Source: CBFDBF01 sp050287965
GTDB taxonomy: Bacteria; Pseudomonadota; Gammaproteobacteria; Chromatiales; Chromatiaceae
Direction of reading: 5' to 3'
DNA length: 64,000 nt
NCBI GenBank assembly: GCA_050287965.1
Contig: JBNKCX010000014.1
Coordinates: forward strand, 28,686 to 92,685
The notes beneath the pieces were generated by a model, which was not told where the DNA came from, made no database searches, and was given only the letters and a program-made list of their open reading frames with translations. Position 1 is the first letter of the stretch; the number at the start of each line of letters is the position of its first letter. The translations under genes and the position numbers were made by a program. This document shows positions 41,639-50,827 of this stretch, piece after piece.

Positions 41639-41664
41639 AAAGGGGGGCTTTTGTCCCCCTTTTT
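41639..41664 (+). terminator. Rho-independent terminator after the small cco ORF
   Basis: Stem AAAGGGGG (41639-41646) and CCCCCTTT (41655-41662), eight-base loop, five T residues from 41660. It closes the ccoNOQP transcript; ccoG starts about 210 bases later. The gap to 41876 shows no further gene. Confidence 0.9.
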
Positions 41665-41876
41665 CAATGGAAATTACGCTGTTTTTTTATTGATAATGCG
41701 CAATGGTTTGCGTATCTGATTTGAGTAGAATATCCATCCGTAGTTATCGGTTTTCTATATAGGACCTTTTTCGCCGGGAAGGGGCTAATTCCGGCTGGTA
41801 GCGGGCTACCCTGGGTTACGCTACAGGGATGTGGGTATCTTCGTGTTCCCCGAGCCGTTAAACAGGAGAAATTCAG

Positions 41877-43313
41877 TTGAACGACAATCCAAAAGTACAG
41901 AATGACTCTGACATAGATGATCTCTATGCAGAAGCGGCCCATTGGGAGCTGAATCTTGGCGAAAAGACCATTCACGCCAAGCGCATACCCGGAAGGTGGC
42001 GCGTCATAAAATGGTTAACGGCCTCAGTCTGGCTGGTCTATTTTCTCGGCCCCTATCTTCGTTGGGACGGCCGCCAGGCGGTACTGTTCGATATCCCCAA
42101 CCGTCAGTTTCATATTTTTGGAGCTACCGTTTTGCCGCAGGATTTCTGGATGCTTTCTCTGCTGCTGCTGTTTTTTGCCATTCTGTTGGCGGTTGCAACA
42201 GCGCTGGCGGGAAGGGTCTATTGCGGATTTTTCTGTTTCCAGACGGTGTGGACGGATGTATTTACCTGGATTGAGGAAAAGCTGGAGGGCAATCCACAAC
42301 AACGGCGAAAACTCGAGGAGGCGCCTTGGACGGCGAAAAAGATCGGTGTCAAAGCGGTCAAGCACTTGATCTGGTTGCTGATCGGACTGATAACCGGCAT
42401 CACCTGGGTTGCCTGGTTTGTGGATTCCCATACCGTATGGCGGGAGCTGATGACGCTGGATGTTAACGTAATCGGTTCGGTAGCCAGCCTGACCATAGCC
42501 TTATTTACCGTCGGCACCTATGTTCTGGCGGGTATCATGCGGGAACAGGTCTGTTTCTGGCTCTGCCCCTATGCCCGTATCCAGGGCGTAATGGTGGACA
42601 ACACCACCCTGGTACCCACCTACAATTTCCACCGCGGAGAACCCAGGGGTCGGATCAAGAAGGGTGTGACCGATGATAGTCTCGGGGATTGTGTGGATTG
42701 TAATCTCTGCGTGGCGGTATGCCCTACCGGTGTGGATATCCGGCACGGTCAGCAGGAAGGTTGCATCATGTGCGCGCTCTGTATCGACGCCTGCGATTCT
42801 ATTATGGAAAAGGTCGGTCGTCCTAAGGGACTGGTCTGTTATGAGTCGCTGGACGTTCTGAACGGCAAGGAGAATCGCGCACTTTACAAGCGGCCTAGGG
42901 TTTGGGTTTATTCGGCCATATTGCTGGCGGCATTGACGGGGATAGGTATCGGTCTCGTTTCTATGGATGCCATCGAGCTTAAGGTGCTGCACGCGAGGCA
43001 GCCCCTGTTCGTGATGCAGAGTGACGGATCGGTGCAGAATCGCTATACCCTGAAGGTTTTGAACAAGCTGACGGAGGAGATTCCGGTGACCATCAGCGCT
43101 ACCGGTCCGGAGGGGATAGTTCTGGTGGGAGCGGAGGAGCCCGTAGAGGCCCGCGAGGCCAATATTACTTCGAGGACGGTATTCGTCCGTATACCGAAGG
43201 AGAACCTAGCCAGCGAATCCGAGCCCATCGTATTCTACATAGAGGGCAAGAATAAGGAAGGCACGGTACTCAGGGCCAAACGCGATAGTGTGTTTATCGG
43301 TCCCTCGAAATAG
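41877..43313 (+). CDS. ccoG: CcoG/RdxA iron-sulfur copper reductase for cbb3 assembly
   Basis: 478 residues from TTG 41877, which follows AGGAGA closely. Several membrane helices (about 45-65, 85-105, 165-185, 200-225) carry VYCGFFCFQTVWTDVF and MREQVCFWLCPYARIQGVM with Cys motifs; then a ferredoxin domain with two clusters CVDCNLCVAVCP and CIMCALCIDACDS, a further helix and a C-terminal beta domain. CcoG reduces Cu(II) to Cu(I) in the membrane for delivery to the oxidase. A terminator stands between it and ccoH. Confidence 0.95.
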   Translation: MNDNPKVQNDSDIDDLYAEAAHWELNLGEKTIHAKRIPGRWRVIKWLTASVWLVYFLGPYLRWDGRQAVLFDIPNRQFHIFGATVLPQDFWMLSLLLLFFAILLAVATALAGRVYCGFFCFQTVWTDVFTWIEEKLEGNPQQRRKLEEAPWTAKKIGVKAVKHLIWLLIGLITGITWVAWFVDSHTVWRELMTLDVNVIGSVASLTIALFTVGTYVLAGIMREQVCFWLCPYARIQGVMVDNTTLVPTYNFHRGEPRGRIKKGVTDDSLGDCVDCNLCVAVCPTGVDIRHGQQEGCIMCALCIDACDSIMEKVGRPKGLVCYESLDVLNGKENRALYKRPRVWVYSAILLAALTGIGIGLVSMDAIELKVLHARQPLFVMQSDGSVQNRYTLKVLNKLTEEIPVTISATGPEGIVLVGAEEPVEAREANITSRTVFVRIPKENLASESEPIVFYIEGKNKEGTVLRAKRDSVFIGPSK

Positions 43314-43331
43314 GGTGTCTGTGGTATAGTA

Positions 43332-43374
43332 AGCGGAGGGCGGACCGTTGGTTCGCCCTCCGCTGTTTTATTTA
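43332..43374 (+). terminator. Rho-independent terminator after ccoG
   Basis: Stem AGCGGAGGGCG (43332-43342) and CGCCCTCCGCT (43354-43364), extended through a wobble pair to fifteen pairs, followed by TGTTTTATTT. It separates ccoG from ccoHIS, so those probably have their own promoter or rely on readthrough. Confidence 0.85.
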
Positions 43375-43401
43375 AGACATTGATTAAAAAGTAGATTTCT
43401 T

Positions 43402-43902
43402 ATGACGACCTCAGAGAAAAAGTCCAGTTGGAAGAGTCCCTGGGTGTGGACCATCGTAGGCATGTTGTCTGTCTTTGTGACGGCCAACATTTATACGCTT
43501 TTCCTGGCGGGTGACAGCAGCCCTCGTCTGGTGAACGAGGATTACTACAAGCGGGGGGAGGACTACGAGGAGAACTTGCTGAAACGGATGGCTCGGGATC
43601 CGGGTTGGAAAATGGATATTCAGGCTCCGGAATATATCGATGTTGCCGTTCCGGTGAAATTCGGTTTTAGCGTCTTTTCCAAGGACGGCGTGCCCGTGGA
43701 GCCGGATGCCGTTACATTTTATGCTTACCGGCCCTCCGGAGGAGAGCATGATTTCTCCAAGGTCATGGAAAAAGAGGAGGCCGGCCACTACAAGGTGGAG
43801 GTCAGTTTTCCGCTTAAGGGTGTCTGGGACATCCTGGTGGCCGCCAGGCGGGGAGAGGACGAGTATCAGGCGTCTTACCGTTTTAGTGCCGGCGTCAAAT
43901 AG
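43402..43902 (+). CDS. ccoH: FixH/CcoH cbb3 assembly protein
   Basis: 166 residues: one membrane helix near the N-terminus (WKSPWVWTIVGMLSVFVTAN), then the FixH periplasmic domain with LVNEDYYKRGEDYEENLLKR and a beta-sandwich ending SYRFSAG. CcoH is tightly attached to the cbb3 complex and needed for its stable assembly. Three bases separate it from the copper ATPase gene, so both are in one unit. Confidence 0.93.
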   Translation: MTTSEKKSSWKSPWVWTIVGMLSVFVTANIYTLFLAGDSSPRLVNEDYYKRGEDYEENLLKRMARDPGWKMDIQAPEYIDVAVPVKFGFSVFSKDGVPVEPDAVTFYAYRPSGGEHDFSKVMEKEEAGHYKVEVSFPLKGVWDILVAARRGEDEYQASYRFSAGVK

Positions 43903-43905
43903 TAG

Positions 43906-46434
43906 ATGGCGAAAGGTTCCGAAGGAACATTCAGGGATGAAGCGGGCGATATAGCTGAAGAACGGGTCTGTTTTCACTGTGGATTGCCGATCCCGGCTGG
44001 CGAGAATGTCAGTTCCAGAATTCAGGGGGCGGAGCGGGAATTCTGCTGTATCGGATGCCGGGCGGTTTGTGAGGCCATCTTCAGCGCCGGAATGGAAGGT
44101 TTCTATCGCAGAACGCCGGAGGGGACCCTGCTCGCACCACCTCCGGAACTTCCCAAAGAATTGGCCTTATACGACCTGGATGAGGTCCAGGAAGAGTTCG
44201 TCGATACCCTGGAAGAGTCGCGCAACGTCAATCTCCTGGTGGAGGGTATTCACTGTGCCGCCTGCGTTTGGCTGATCGAAAACACTCTGCAAGCTTTGCC
44301 GGGTGTCGAAGAGGCCAAGGTAAACCTCACCGGGCGCCGCCTGCATCTGAAATGGAATAACGCCCGATTAAAGTTGTCCCGTGTGCTTACCCGGCTTGGC
44401 GAAATCGGCTACGCGGCAGTCCCCTTTGATCCGGAGGCGGCGGAAGGGAGTATAAAGCGGGAAAACCAGAAATTGCTCTATCGCATGGCATTCGCCGGAT
44501 TTGCCATGATGAATATGCTCTGGATAGCGGTATCCCTTTATGCGGGTGCCGATAGTGGAGAATTCCGCAATCTGTTTCACTGGGTCGGGTTTGCCATTGC
44601 CACGCCGACGCTCCTCTACGCGGGCTATCCGTTCTTCAAAGGCGCCTGGGTGGGTTTGCGCAATCTTTATCTGGGTATGGATCTACCCATCGCAATCGGC
44701 GCCGGTATCACCTATCTCTATTCGCTCTATGTTACGGTCACCGGGACTACCAACGGCGAGGTGTACTGGGATACGGTCGTCAATTTTATGTTCGTGATCC
44801 TGGTGGGCCGCTATCTGGAAGCCATATCCAAACGCCAGGCGGTGGCGGCCACCCAGCGCCTTCTCGATCTGCAGCCCAAGGGTGCGACCGTCCTGCGGGA
44901 AGGCAAGGAGGAGATCGTTCCCATCCGGGCGGTTAAGATCGAAGAGATTGTACTGGTGAAACCGGGGGAGAAGGTGCCGGTGGACGGCATCATCGTTGAA
45001 GGTGTCAGTACTTTGGACGAGGCCATGCTCAGTGGAGAGCCGGAGCCGGTAAATAAGGGTATCGGTGACCGCGTTTCCGCGGGCACCATCAACGGACACG
45101 GGATACTGCAGATAAAGGTCGAGGGTCTGCTCAAGGATACCGCCTTGGGGCGCATTATCCGGCTGGTGGAGGAGGCCCAGGCCAGCAAGGCTCCCATACA
45201 ATGCATTGCGGACAAGGTGGTCCCGTGGTTTGTCGCGGTAACCATCTCTCTTGCCCTGGTGACGTTTCTCTGGTGGTTGTCGGCGGATTTCGAAAAGGCG
45301 CTGATGGCGGCCACTGCGGTGCTGATCATTACCTGCCCCTGTGCCTTCGGCCTGGCCACACCCATGTCCATTGCCGTGGCGTCGGGTCTGGGTGCCAGGC
45401 ACGGCATCCTGGTCAAGACCGGCGAGGTGTTGGAAAGCCTGTCCGCCATCGACCATTTCGTCTTTGACAAGACCGGTACCCTGACGGAGGGCCGCATGAC
45501 CGTGGGCTCCATCAGGATGGCGGATGTGCAGTGGAAAAGGGGGGATGAGGAGATCCCGCAGGCGGTTCAGCAGTTGTTGGCCGATCTGGTGGCGGTGGAG
45601 CGTTTTTCCGAGCACCCGACGGCTGTCGCTATTGTCGATTGTGCCGAGGATCTCGGGATTAATGACGGTGGCAGGAAGGCCGGGGATTTTCATAACAGTC
45701 CGGGCCATGGTATTTCAGCGGTGGTGGAGGGACGACGTATCCTGGCTGGAAACCCCGGTTGGATGGAACGCAACGGCGTTGCGCGGGATCCGGCGTTTGA
45801 TAACGCCGCAGAGGCACTGGATCAACTGGGGATAGGTTCCCTGCGGTGCGCCGTGGATGGCCGGGAGGCGGCCCTGATCGCGGTAGAAGACAGGATACGG
45901 GAAGGTGCGCCAGAGCTGATATCGGAGCTGAAAGCCGAGGGAATCAGGCTGTCGCTGCTGAGCGGTGACCGCAGGTCAACCGCGGAGGCCATAGCGGAAA
46001 GACTGGGCGGCGGTATGGAGGTGATTGCGGAAGTGCTGCCGGAGGACAAGGACCGGGTTATCGGCGGTCTGCAGTCGGATCGGCATAAGGTGGCTATGGT
46101 TGGAGACGGCATCAACGATGCCCCCGCGCTGGTGCGCGCCAACGTGGGGATAGCCATGGGCTCCGGTACCGATGTCTCTATCGCCAGCGCCGACATCGTA
46201 CTGATGAGCAGTGAACTCCGGAAGGTAAGGTTGGCCGCCGATCTTTCACGTCGCACCCTGCGCACCATTCGTCAGAATATCGGGATATCCATTACCTATA
46301 ACGTTATAATGGTGCCATTGGCTATGGCTGCGATCATTACACCGCTGGTAGCGGCGGTATCCATGCCCATCAGTTCGCTGTTGGTGATCGGGAACGCAGC
46401 TCGCATACGTACCCTATTCAAGGGTGTGGACTAG
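43906..46434 (+). CDS. ccoI: CcoI/FixI copper-exporting P-type ATPase
   Basis: 842 residues. An N-terminal zinc-ribbon-like segment (CFHCGLPIPAGE ... FCCIGCRAVCEAI) precedes a heavy-metal-binding domain with GIHCAACVWLIEN. Eight membrane helices surround ITCPCAFGLATPM, the Cys-Pro-Cys transport site; the soluble part has the LSGEPEPVNK actuator motif, the phosphorylated DKTGTLTEGR, and GDGINDAPAL. It pumps Cu(I) across the inner membrane for insertion into cbb3 oxidase. The ATG at 43906 follows the ccoH stop by three bases. Confidence 0.96.
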   Translation: MAKGSEGTFRDEAGDIAEERVCFHCGLPIPAGENVSSRIQGAEREFCCIGCRAVCEAIFSAGMEGFYRRTPEGTLLAPPPELPKELALYDLDEVQEEFVDTLEESRNVNLLVEGIHCAACVWLIENTLQALPGVEEAKVNLTGRRLHLKWNNARLKLSRVLTRLGEIGYAAVPFDPEAAEGSIKRENQKLLYRMAFAGFAMMNMLWIAVSLYAGADSGEFRNLFHWVGFAIATPTLLYAGYPFFKGAWVGLRNLYLGMDLPIAIGAGITYLYSLYVTVTGTTNGEVYWDTVVNFMFVILVGRYLEAISKRQAVAATQRLLDLQPKGATVLREGKEEIVPIRAVKIEEIVLVKPGEKVPVDGIIVEGVSTLDEAMLSGEPEPVNKGIGDRVSAGTINGHGILQIKVEGLLKDTALGRIIRLVEEAQASKAPIQCIADKVVPWFVAVTISLALVTFLWWLSADFEKALMAATAVLIITCPCAFGLATPMSIAVASGLGARHGILVKTGEVLESLSAIDHFVFDKTGTLTEGRMTVGSIRMADVQWKRGDEEIPQAVQQLLADLVAVERFSEHPTAVAIVDCAEDLGINDGGRKAGDFHNSPGHGISAVVEGRRILAGNPGWMERNGVARDPAFDNAAEALDQLGIGSLRCAVDGREAALIAVEDRIREGAPELISELKAEGIRLSLLSGDRRSTAEAIAERLGGGMEVIAEVLPEDKDRVIGGLQSDRHKVAMVGDGINDAPALVRANVGIAMGSGTDVSIASADIVLMSSELRKVRLAADLSRRTLRTIRQNIGISITYNVIMVPLAMAAIITPLVAAVSMPISSLLVIGNAARIRTLFKGVD

Positions 46435-46476
46435 GGGTTCTGATCAGGACCTTGGGATGCACCCGGGAGGCTGACG

Positions 46477-46677
46477 ATGGATGTGATCTACGGATTGATT
46501 CCTGGAGTGATATTTCTCGGTTTGGCTGCGGTGGGCGTCTTCTTCTGGGCCGCCCGCAGCGGGCAGTTCGAAGACCTGGAAGGGGAGGCGAGCAGGATAC
46601 TTATGGATGAAGACCTGGCTCCGGACAGGAGTCCTTCCGAAGAAAAGCAGGACACCGAAGAACCCCCTGAGGTGTAA
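46477..46677 (+). CDS. ccoS: CcoS cbb3 maturation protein
   Basis: 66 residues: a short membrane helix (IPGVIFLGLAAVGVFFWAARS), then GQFEDLEGEASRILMDED, the typical family core, and a polar acidic tail. CcoS is needed for cofactor insertion in cbb3 oxidase. It starts 42 bases after ccoI. Its stop lies five bases from the end of the convergent unknown gene on the other strand. Confidence 0.95.
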   Translation: MDVIYGLIPGVIFLGLAAVGVFFWAARSGQFEDLEGEASRILMDEDLAPDRSPSEEKQDTEEPPEV

Positions 46678-46681
46678 ACTC

Positions 46682-47404
46682 TTACTCTACTTCACCCTGG
46701 TTGCCCTTCGGGTCAGGGCCGGATTCTCCGACATCGTTCATTTCCGTCGTTTCCAGGGGTGCCAATATCATCCGCTGGAAGTCTGCCGGACTGACATACT
46801 GAAAGACCTCCTTTCTTTCCGGATCCACGGCGATATCCAATCCCTTACCCGGATAAAGCCAATGATTTATACCGGTTCCTGGTTCTTTTATGATCCGATC
46901 CGGCTCTCCAAACAGATTTTTGATCAAATCTTCATCCAGGTCGGCCCGCGGAAGGTAAGTGATGTGCACGATCGGCATGTCGGCGGCAATTGCCATGTCT
47001 TCCGCGGATAGTTCGGCCTTTTTTCCACCGCTTTCCAGCGCTCCCAGCCGCAATCCCCGATGGTACATCTGTTCCGCCAAATCCTGATCCGGCTCCATGG
47101 TCATGACGAAGTCCGCTTTCAATCCGCTTAAAAAAATCGTATCAAAATAGGCCTCAACGGATATATTTCCTTCGTCGGGTATCAGCAGGTTCACTTTCCC
47201 TTCATCGGAAAGGACCAGTCGGGCATCGGCCAGCGTACTCCGCCCCAGGGTCAGCCCGAACACCGTACTGGAGCCGGCGGCATCCACTTCGATCTTCCAA
47301 GGAAGCTTGGGATTCTCATCAACGGGGCGTCCCGGTAGCAACAGGGCCACTACGAGAAACAGCAGGCTACCTATAAGTACGGTGAAAAAGATCTTTTTTT
47401 CCAT
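46682..47404 (-). CDS. Unrecognised membrane-anchored periplasmic protein
   Basis: 240 residues from ATG 47404; longer frames upstream lack a plausible start. One N-terminal hydrophobic helix (KKIFFTVLIGSLLFLVVALLLP) would anchor it in the inner membrane with the rest outside. The soluble part has no Cys and begins with PWKIEVDAAGSSTVFGLTLG, then contains STLADARLVL, YFDTIFLSGLKADFVM and DMPIVHITYLPRADLD, LIKNLFGEPDRI and HWLYPGKGLDIAVD; the last two segments look like a lipoprotein of the type that carries a small repeated beta-alpha unit. I recognise no family. It faces the ccoS end and is divergent from another unknown gene. Confidence 0.75.
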   Translation of the reverse strand: MEKKIFFTVLIGSLLFLVVALLLPGRPVDENPKLPWKIEVDAAGSSTVFGLTLGRSTLADARLVLSDEGKVNLLIPDEGNISVEAYFDTIFLSGLKADFVMTMEPDQDLAEQMYHRGLRLGALESGGKKAELSAEDMAIAADMPIVHITYLPRADLDEDLIKNLFGEPDRIIKEPGTGINHWLYPGKGLDIAVDPERKEVFQYVSPADFQRMILAPLETTEMNDVGESGPDPKGNQGEVE

Positions 47405-47772
47405 TAGTTGGTTATACCTGATCGATTTATTGGTCACGGGGCCGCAAGGTTGCCCCTCAGGGGGCTGACGGAAGGCCTGGATTCTGGGTAAACGCAAACC
47501 ATTTTACCCGAAGGCGAGACAAAAGCATTGCGTATTCTTCGGCGGGTTGGCTGGGATATTGCATGGATTCAATAAAATTGAAGGATTTACCGATAATGAT
47601 TGCAGGAAGGGCGGAAAAACCGCTGAAAAGGCCTCTGTACGCCGTATCAGGGGCGACAGGCGGCAATGTCTTGCCGGGGCACAGACGCCTGGACCTGGAC
47701 GAGGAGGGCTGAAAGATGCGGGGTTCACAGAAGACCGGTTTGTTCCGGAAGTTGAGGAATAGGGAGGAAAAA
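47405..47772. promoter_or_regulatory. Divergent region between two unrecognised genes
   Basis: No gene is seen in these 368 bases. Local stems include GGGTAAA / TTTACCC around ten bases (about 47488-47511) and a CCCCTCAGGGG palindrome (about 47453-47463). AGGGAGG before 47773 is the ribosome site of the rightward gene. I considered a riboswitch because of the stems and rejected it for lack of any known conserved core. Confidence 0.35.
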
Positions 47773-48231
47773 ATGAAACCGATACAGATCTGTTCGTGCC
47801 TTCTGATGGCATTGGCGCTTATGGCGGTGCGGCCGAGTATGGCGGAAACCGCTGCAAAACAGGAGACCGAAAAAAGCGGCACCACCGTATCGACCCCTTG
47901 GGGGGAAATACAGTTGCCTGACGTTGAACTGTACCGACAACCGTACGTGCCTAATCCTACGGCATACGACAGGGAGAAGAGTTGCCGGATGCTGGAACAG
48001 GAGCTGAGATCGTTACAGCCCAAGACCTACAGTTATAAACCGGGATTTTATGAGGACCCCTATCAGGGGGCGGCTATCTGGGTGGGTAGCACCATGTTTT
48101 GGCCGGCTTACGGGGTATTGGCCTGGAGCGCGGTGACCGAATATGAAGAGAACGGCCGGAAAATTTCCGCGGAAGACCGGATTGAGGAGCTGCGGCAGCT
48201 AAAAGCGGAAAAACGTTGTTTCGAAGACTAG
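47773..48231 (+). CDS. Unrecognised small secreted protein
   Basis: 152 residues from ATG 47773, chosen for the AGGGAGG ribosome site and the signal peptide it opens (MKPIQICSCLLMALALMAVR followed by PSMAETA). The mature protein has VSTPWGEIQLPDVELYRQPYVP, a Cys-containing YDREKSCRMLEQELRSL, a hydrophobic stretch GAAIWVGSTMFWPAYGVLAW that may enter a membrane, and a charged C-terminal helix ending EKRCFED. I recognise no family. It may be an envelope protein; no neighbour explains it. Confidence 0.7.
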   Translation: MKPIQICSCLLMALALMAVRPSMAETAAKQETEKSGTTVSTPWGEIQLPDVELYRQPYVPNPTAYDREKSCRMLEQELRSLQPKTYSYKPGFYEDPYQGAAIWVGSTMFWPAYGVLAWSAVTEYEENGRKISAEDRIEELRQLKAEKRCFED

Positions 48232-48343
48232 TGTGGGATTTATATTCCTTCTTTATTCAGGCAACCCAAACCTTCGCATACTTAGCCGCTTCGCGGCTTT
48301 GCAATTGACCATAGATCAAAGAGATAGCAGCGGAAAAACGGGG

Positions 48344-49027
48344 TTACAGGGCCTGCCACAGGGTATATAGGCCGAACAGGATGACGATTACGCCGGCAAC
48401 TCTGCGGACCGCTTCGCTACGCGCCAGGCGGGCCGCCGCGCCGGCCAACACCCCGATCAAGAGCAGATTGGGGAGGGTCCCGAGGGCGAAGGCCAACATC
48501 AGGGCAGAACCTTTCCAGACGCTGCCGGCGGATACTGCGTTTATCAGCATACTGTAGACCAGACCGCAGGGTATCCAACCCCAGATCATCCCCACGATCA
48601 ATGCCTGCCCCGGCGTGTTTACCGGCAGTAGTTTGCGGCTGACGGGCTCCAGCCAGCGCCACAGTCGGTTGCCCAGACGTTCCACACGGTTCAGTACCAT
48701 CCACCATCCGGCCAGATAGAAACCCAGCAGGATCATGATGACCCCGGCCAGCACCAGCAGCAGGTGCTGTGCCACGTAGACCGGCATATACCCAACCAGG
48801 AGCTGCCCGACCCCCCCCATGACACCTCCGGCAACCACGTAGCTGAATATGCGTCCAAGGTTATAGGCGAGCTGGAAGGGCATCATGCCCGTGATACGTC
48901 GTCGTTGCTCGCGCGGCAACCCAAGGGTAAGCGTACCGACAATTCCCCCGCACATGCCGACACAGTGCACACCGCCGATCAGACCCACCACAAAGGCGGT
49001 CAGGTAGGGGATCCAGAATTCACTCAC
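48344..49027 (-). CDS. TauE/SafE-UreH type membrane protein, cbb3-locus associated
   Basis: 227 residues, six or seven membrane helices. The start MSEFWIPYLTAFVVGLIGGV runs into HCVGMCGGIVG, the Cys-His motif found in the UreH/DsbD-like branch; later GMIWGWIPCGLVYSML has another Cys-Gly pair, and the end is hydrophobic. Proteins like this lie next to ccoGHIS in many proteobacteria and are thought to deal with copper or heme handling; the sulfite-exporter name in databases is not proof of sulfite transport. Here it is on the opposite strand about 1.7 kb from ccoS. Confidence 0.85.
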   Translation of the reverse strand: MSEFWIPYLTAFVVGLIGGVHCVGMCGGIVGTLTLGLPREQRRRITGMMPFQLAYNLGRIFSYVVAGGVMGGVGQLLVGYMPVYVAQHLLLVLAGVIMILLGFYLAGWWMVLNRVERLGNRLWRWLEPVSRKLLPVNTPGQALIVGMIWGWIPCGLVYSMLINAVSAGSVWKGSALMLAFALGTLPNLLLIGVLAGAAARLARSEAVRRVAGVIVILFGLYTLWQAL

Positions 49028-49093
49028 TGGATGGGCTCCGGTTGATGCATGGTCGTATCACGAGTCCGGGTAAACGGGAAACGGGGGAGGGGT

Positions 49094-49465
49094 TCAGTTT
49101 AACAGCAGCACAGCCGCCACCTTGCGACCCTCGGCCATCAGAAGGTTGTAGGTTCTGCAGGCCGATGCCGTATCCATCATCTCGATCCCGATACCCTGAT
49201 CCAGGAGTGTTACATACAGGCCGGGTGGGGGAAACAGCTGTTTCGGACCGGTTCCGAGCAGCACCACATCCGGCTGCAGATCGGCGATGACTCGAAAATG
49301 GTCATCGGTCAATTCGGTGACTGATTGCGGATCCCACTCTGTAATGATCCGGTCCGGGAGAATAACGATACTTTGTCGATGTGACGTGCCGCTGACGACC
49401 ACCCGACCCGGTTCATAGGCGTCTACCACAAATCCTTCGCCGTGTTGGGTCAGAGAGAATTTCAT
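49094..49465 (-). CDS. Mth938-like domain protein (DUF498)
   Basis: 123 residues from ATG 49465 (an upstream ATG at 49486 is less likely). The family pattern is clear: EGFVVDAYEPGRVVVSGTSH, SIVILPDRIITEWDP, DVVLLGTGPKQLFPP, GIGIEMMDTASACRTYNLLM and GRKVAAVLLL. It is related to mitochondrial NDUFAF3, a complex I assembly factor, but bacterial members are uncharacterised. The neighbour alaC is divergent, as is common. Confidence 0.9.
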   Translation of the reverse strand: MKFSLTQHGEGFVVDAYEPGRVVVSGTSHRQSIVILPDRIITEWDPQSVTELTDDHFRVIADLQPDVVLLGTGPKQLFPPPGLYVTLLDQGIGIEMMDTASACRTYNLLMAEGRKVAAVLLLN

Positions 49466-49591
49466 GCCAGCACGATACCTCAGCATCTACCCGGCAACAA
49501 CCTCTATCCGTCTAATTCTTTTGACATTTTGCGGTCCGCTCAGTTAACTTACCGGTTTAAATTCTCGCAGTACTTTGTATAGAGGTTCCCC

Positions 49592-50827
49592 GTGTCGACG
49601 CCCGAAATGGAAGATTTTCATAGAATCAAACGGTTGCCGCCTTATGTCTTCAATATCGTGAATGAATTGAAGGCGGCCGCCCGCGCCCGAGGGGAAGATA
49701 TTATCGATTTCGGCATGGGGAATCCCGATCAGGCCACGCCGCAGCACATCGTCGACAAGCTGACGGAAGCGGCACAGCGGAAGGATACTCATCGTTACTC
49801 CCTGTCCCGGGGGATTCCCCGTCTGCGCCGTGCCATCTGCCACTGGTACAAAGAGCGGTTCGATGTGACTCTGGATCCGAGCAGCCAGGCTATCGTCACC
49901 ATCGGATCGAAAGAAGGTCTGGCGCATCTTGCCCTGGCCTGCGTGGGTCCCGGGGATTCGGTGTTGGTCCCTAATCCCGCCTATCCGATTCACCCCTACG
50001 GGTTTGTGATCGCCGGTGCCGATATAAGGCACGTACCGCTGGTTCCGGGCGTGGATTTTTTCGGCAAGCTGAAAGAGGCGATCGTTGACTCCTGGCCCAG
50101 ACCGAAGATGTTGGTGCTGAACTTTCCGGGAAATCCCACCACCCAGTGCGTCGATCTCGATTTTTTCCAGAAAGTGGTGGATATCGCCCGGGAGCACAGT
50201 ATCTGGGTTATTCACGATCTGGCCTATGCGGATATCGTATTCGACGGCTACGTAGCGCCTTCCATTCTCCAGATTGAGGGTGCCGAGGAGGTTGCGGCGG
50301 AATTCTTCTCCCTTTCCAAGAGCTACAACATGCCGGGATGGCGAGTGGGATTCATGTGCGGAAACAAGACCCTGGTGGCGGCGTTGGCCCGTATCAAGTC
50401 CTACCTGGACTACGGTATGTTCACCCCGATCCAGGTGGCCGCCATAACCGCGCTGGAAGGGCCCCAGGAGTGCGTTCGTGAAATCAGCAATATGTATCAG
50501 AAGCGCCGCGATGTATTGTGCGACGGTCTTATTGCCGCCGGCTGGCCGGTGGAAAAACCCAAGGCGACCATGTTTGTCTGGGCGCAGATACCGGAGCGTT
50601 ATCGGCCCATGGGTTCGCTGGAGTTCAGCAAAAAACTGCTGAAAGACGCGAAGGTTGCGGTTTCTCCAGGCATTGGTTTTGGCGAATACGGTGACGACCA
50701 TGTACGTTTCGGCCTGATCGAGAACGAGCACCGTACGCGGCAGGCGATACGGGGAATTCGAGACATGTTCCGGCGGGATGAACAATCCGGATTTTTTGAC
50801 ACTGAGTTGAAAGGGGGCGGGGTTTGA
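49592..50827 (+). CDS. alaC: Alanine-synthesising aminotransferase (AlaC-like)
   Basis: 411 residues, PLP-dependent class I/II aminotransferase. Family motifs: IDFGMGNPDQATPQHIVDKL, HRYSLSRGIPRLRRAICHWY, SKEGLAHLALACVGPGDSVL, PNPAYPIHPYGFVIAGAD, HDLAYADIVFDGY and SLSKSYNMPGWRVGFMCGN, where the PLP Lys is residue 243. AlaC transfers the amino group between glutamate and pyruvate. A GTG at 49592 after AGAGG is the likely start; an ATG at 49607 is possible. It overlaps hom by four bases, as in many gammaproteobacteria. Confidence 0.93.
   Translation: MSTPEMEDFHRIKRLPPYVFNIVNELKAAARARGEDIIDFGMGNPDQATPQHIVDKLTEAAQRKDTHRYSLSRGIPRLRRAICHWYKERFDVTLDPSSQAIVTIGSKEGLAHLALACVGPGDSVLVPNPAYPIHPYGFVIAGADIRHVPLVPGVDFFGKLKEAIVDSWPRPKMLVLNFPGNPTTQCVDLDFFQKVVDIAREHSIWVIHDLAYADIVFDGYVAPSILQIEGAEEVAAEFFSLSKSYNMPGWRVGFMCGNKTLVAALARIKSYLDYGMFTPIQVAAITALEGPQECVREISNMYQKRRDVLCDGLIAAGWPVEKPKATMFVWAQIPERYRPMGSLEFSKKLLKDAKVAVSPGIGFGEYGDDHVRFGLIENEHRTRQAIRGIRDMFRRDEQSGFFDTELKGGGV

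Noticed and set aside
47440..47520. c-di-GMP or other riboswitch
   Set aside because: Local stems exist, but I could not match the conserved core of any riboswitch class I know.
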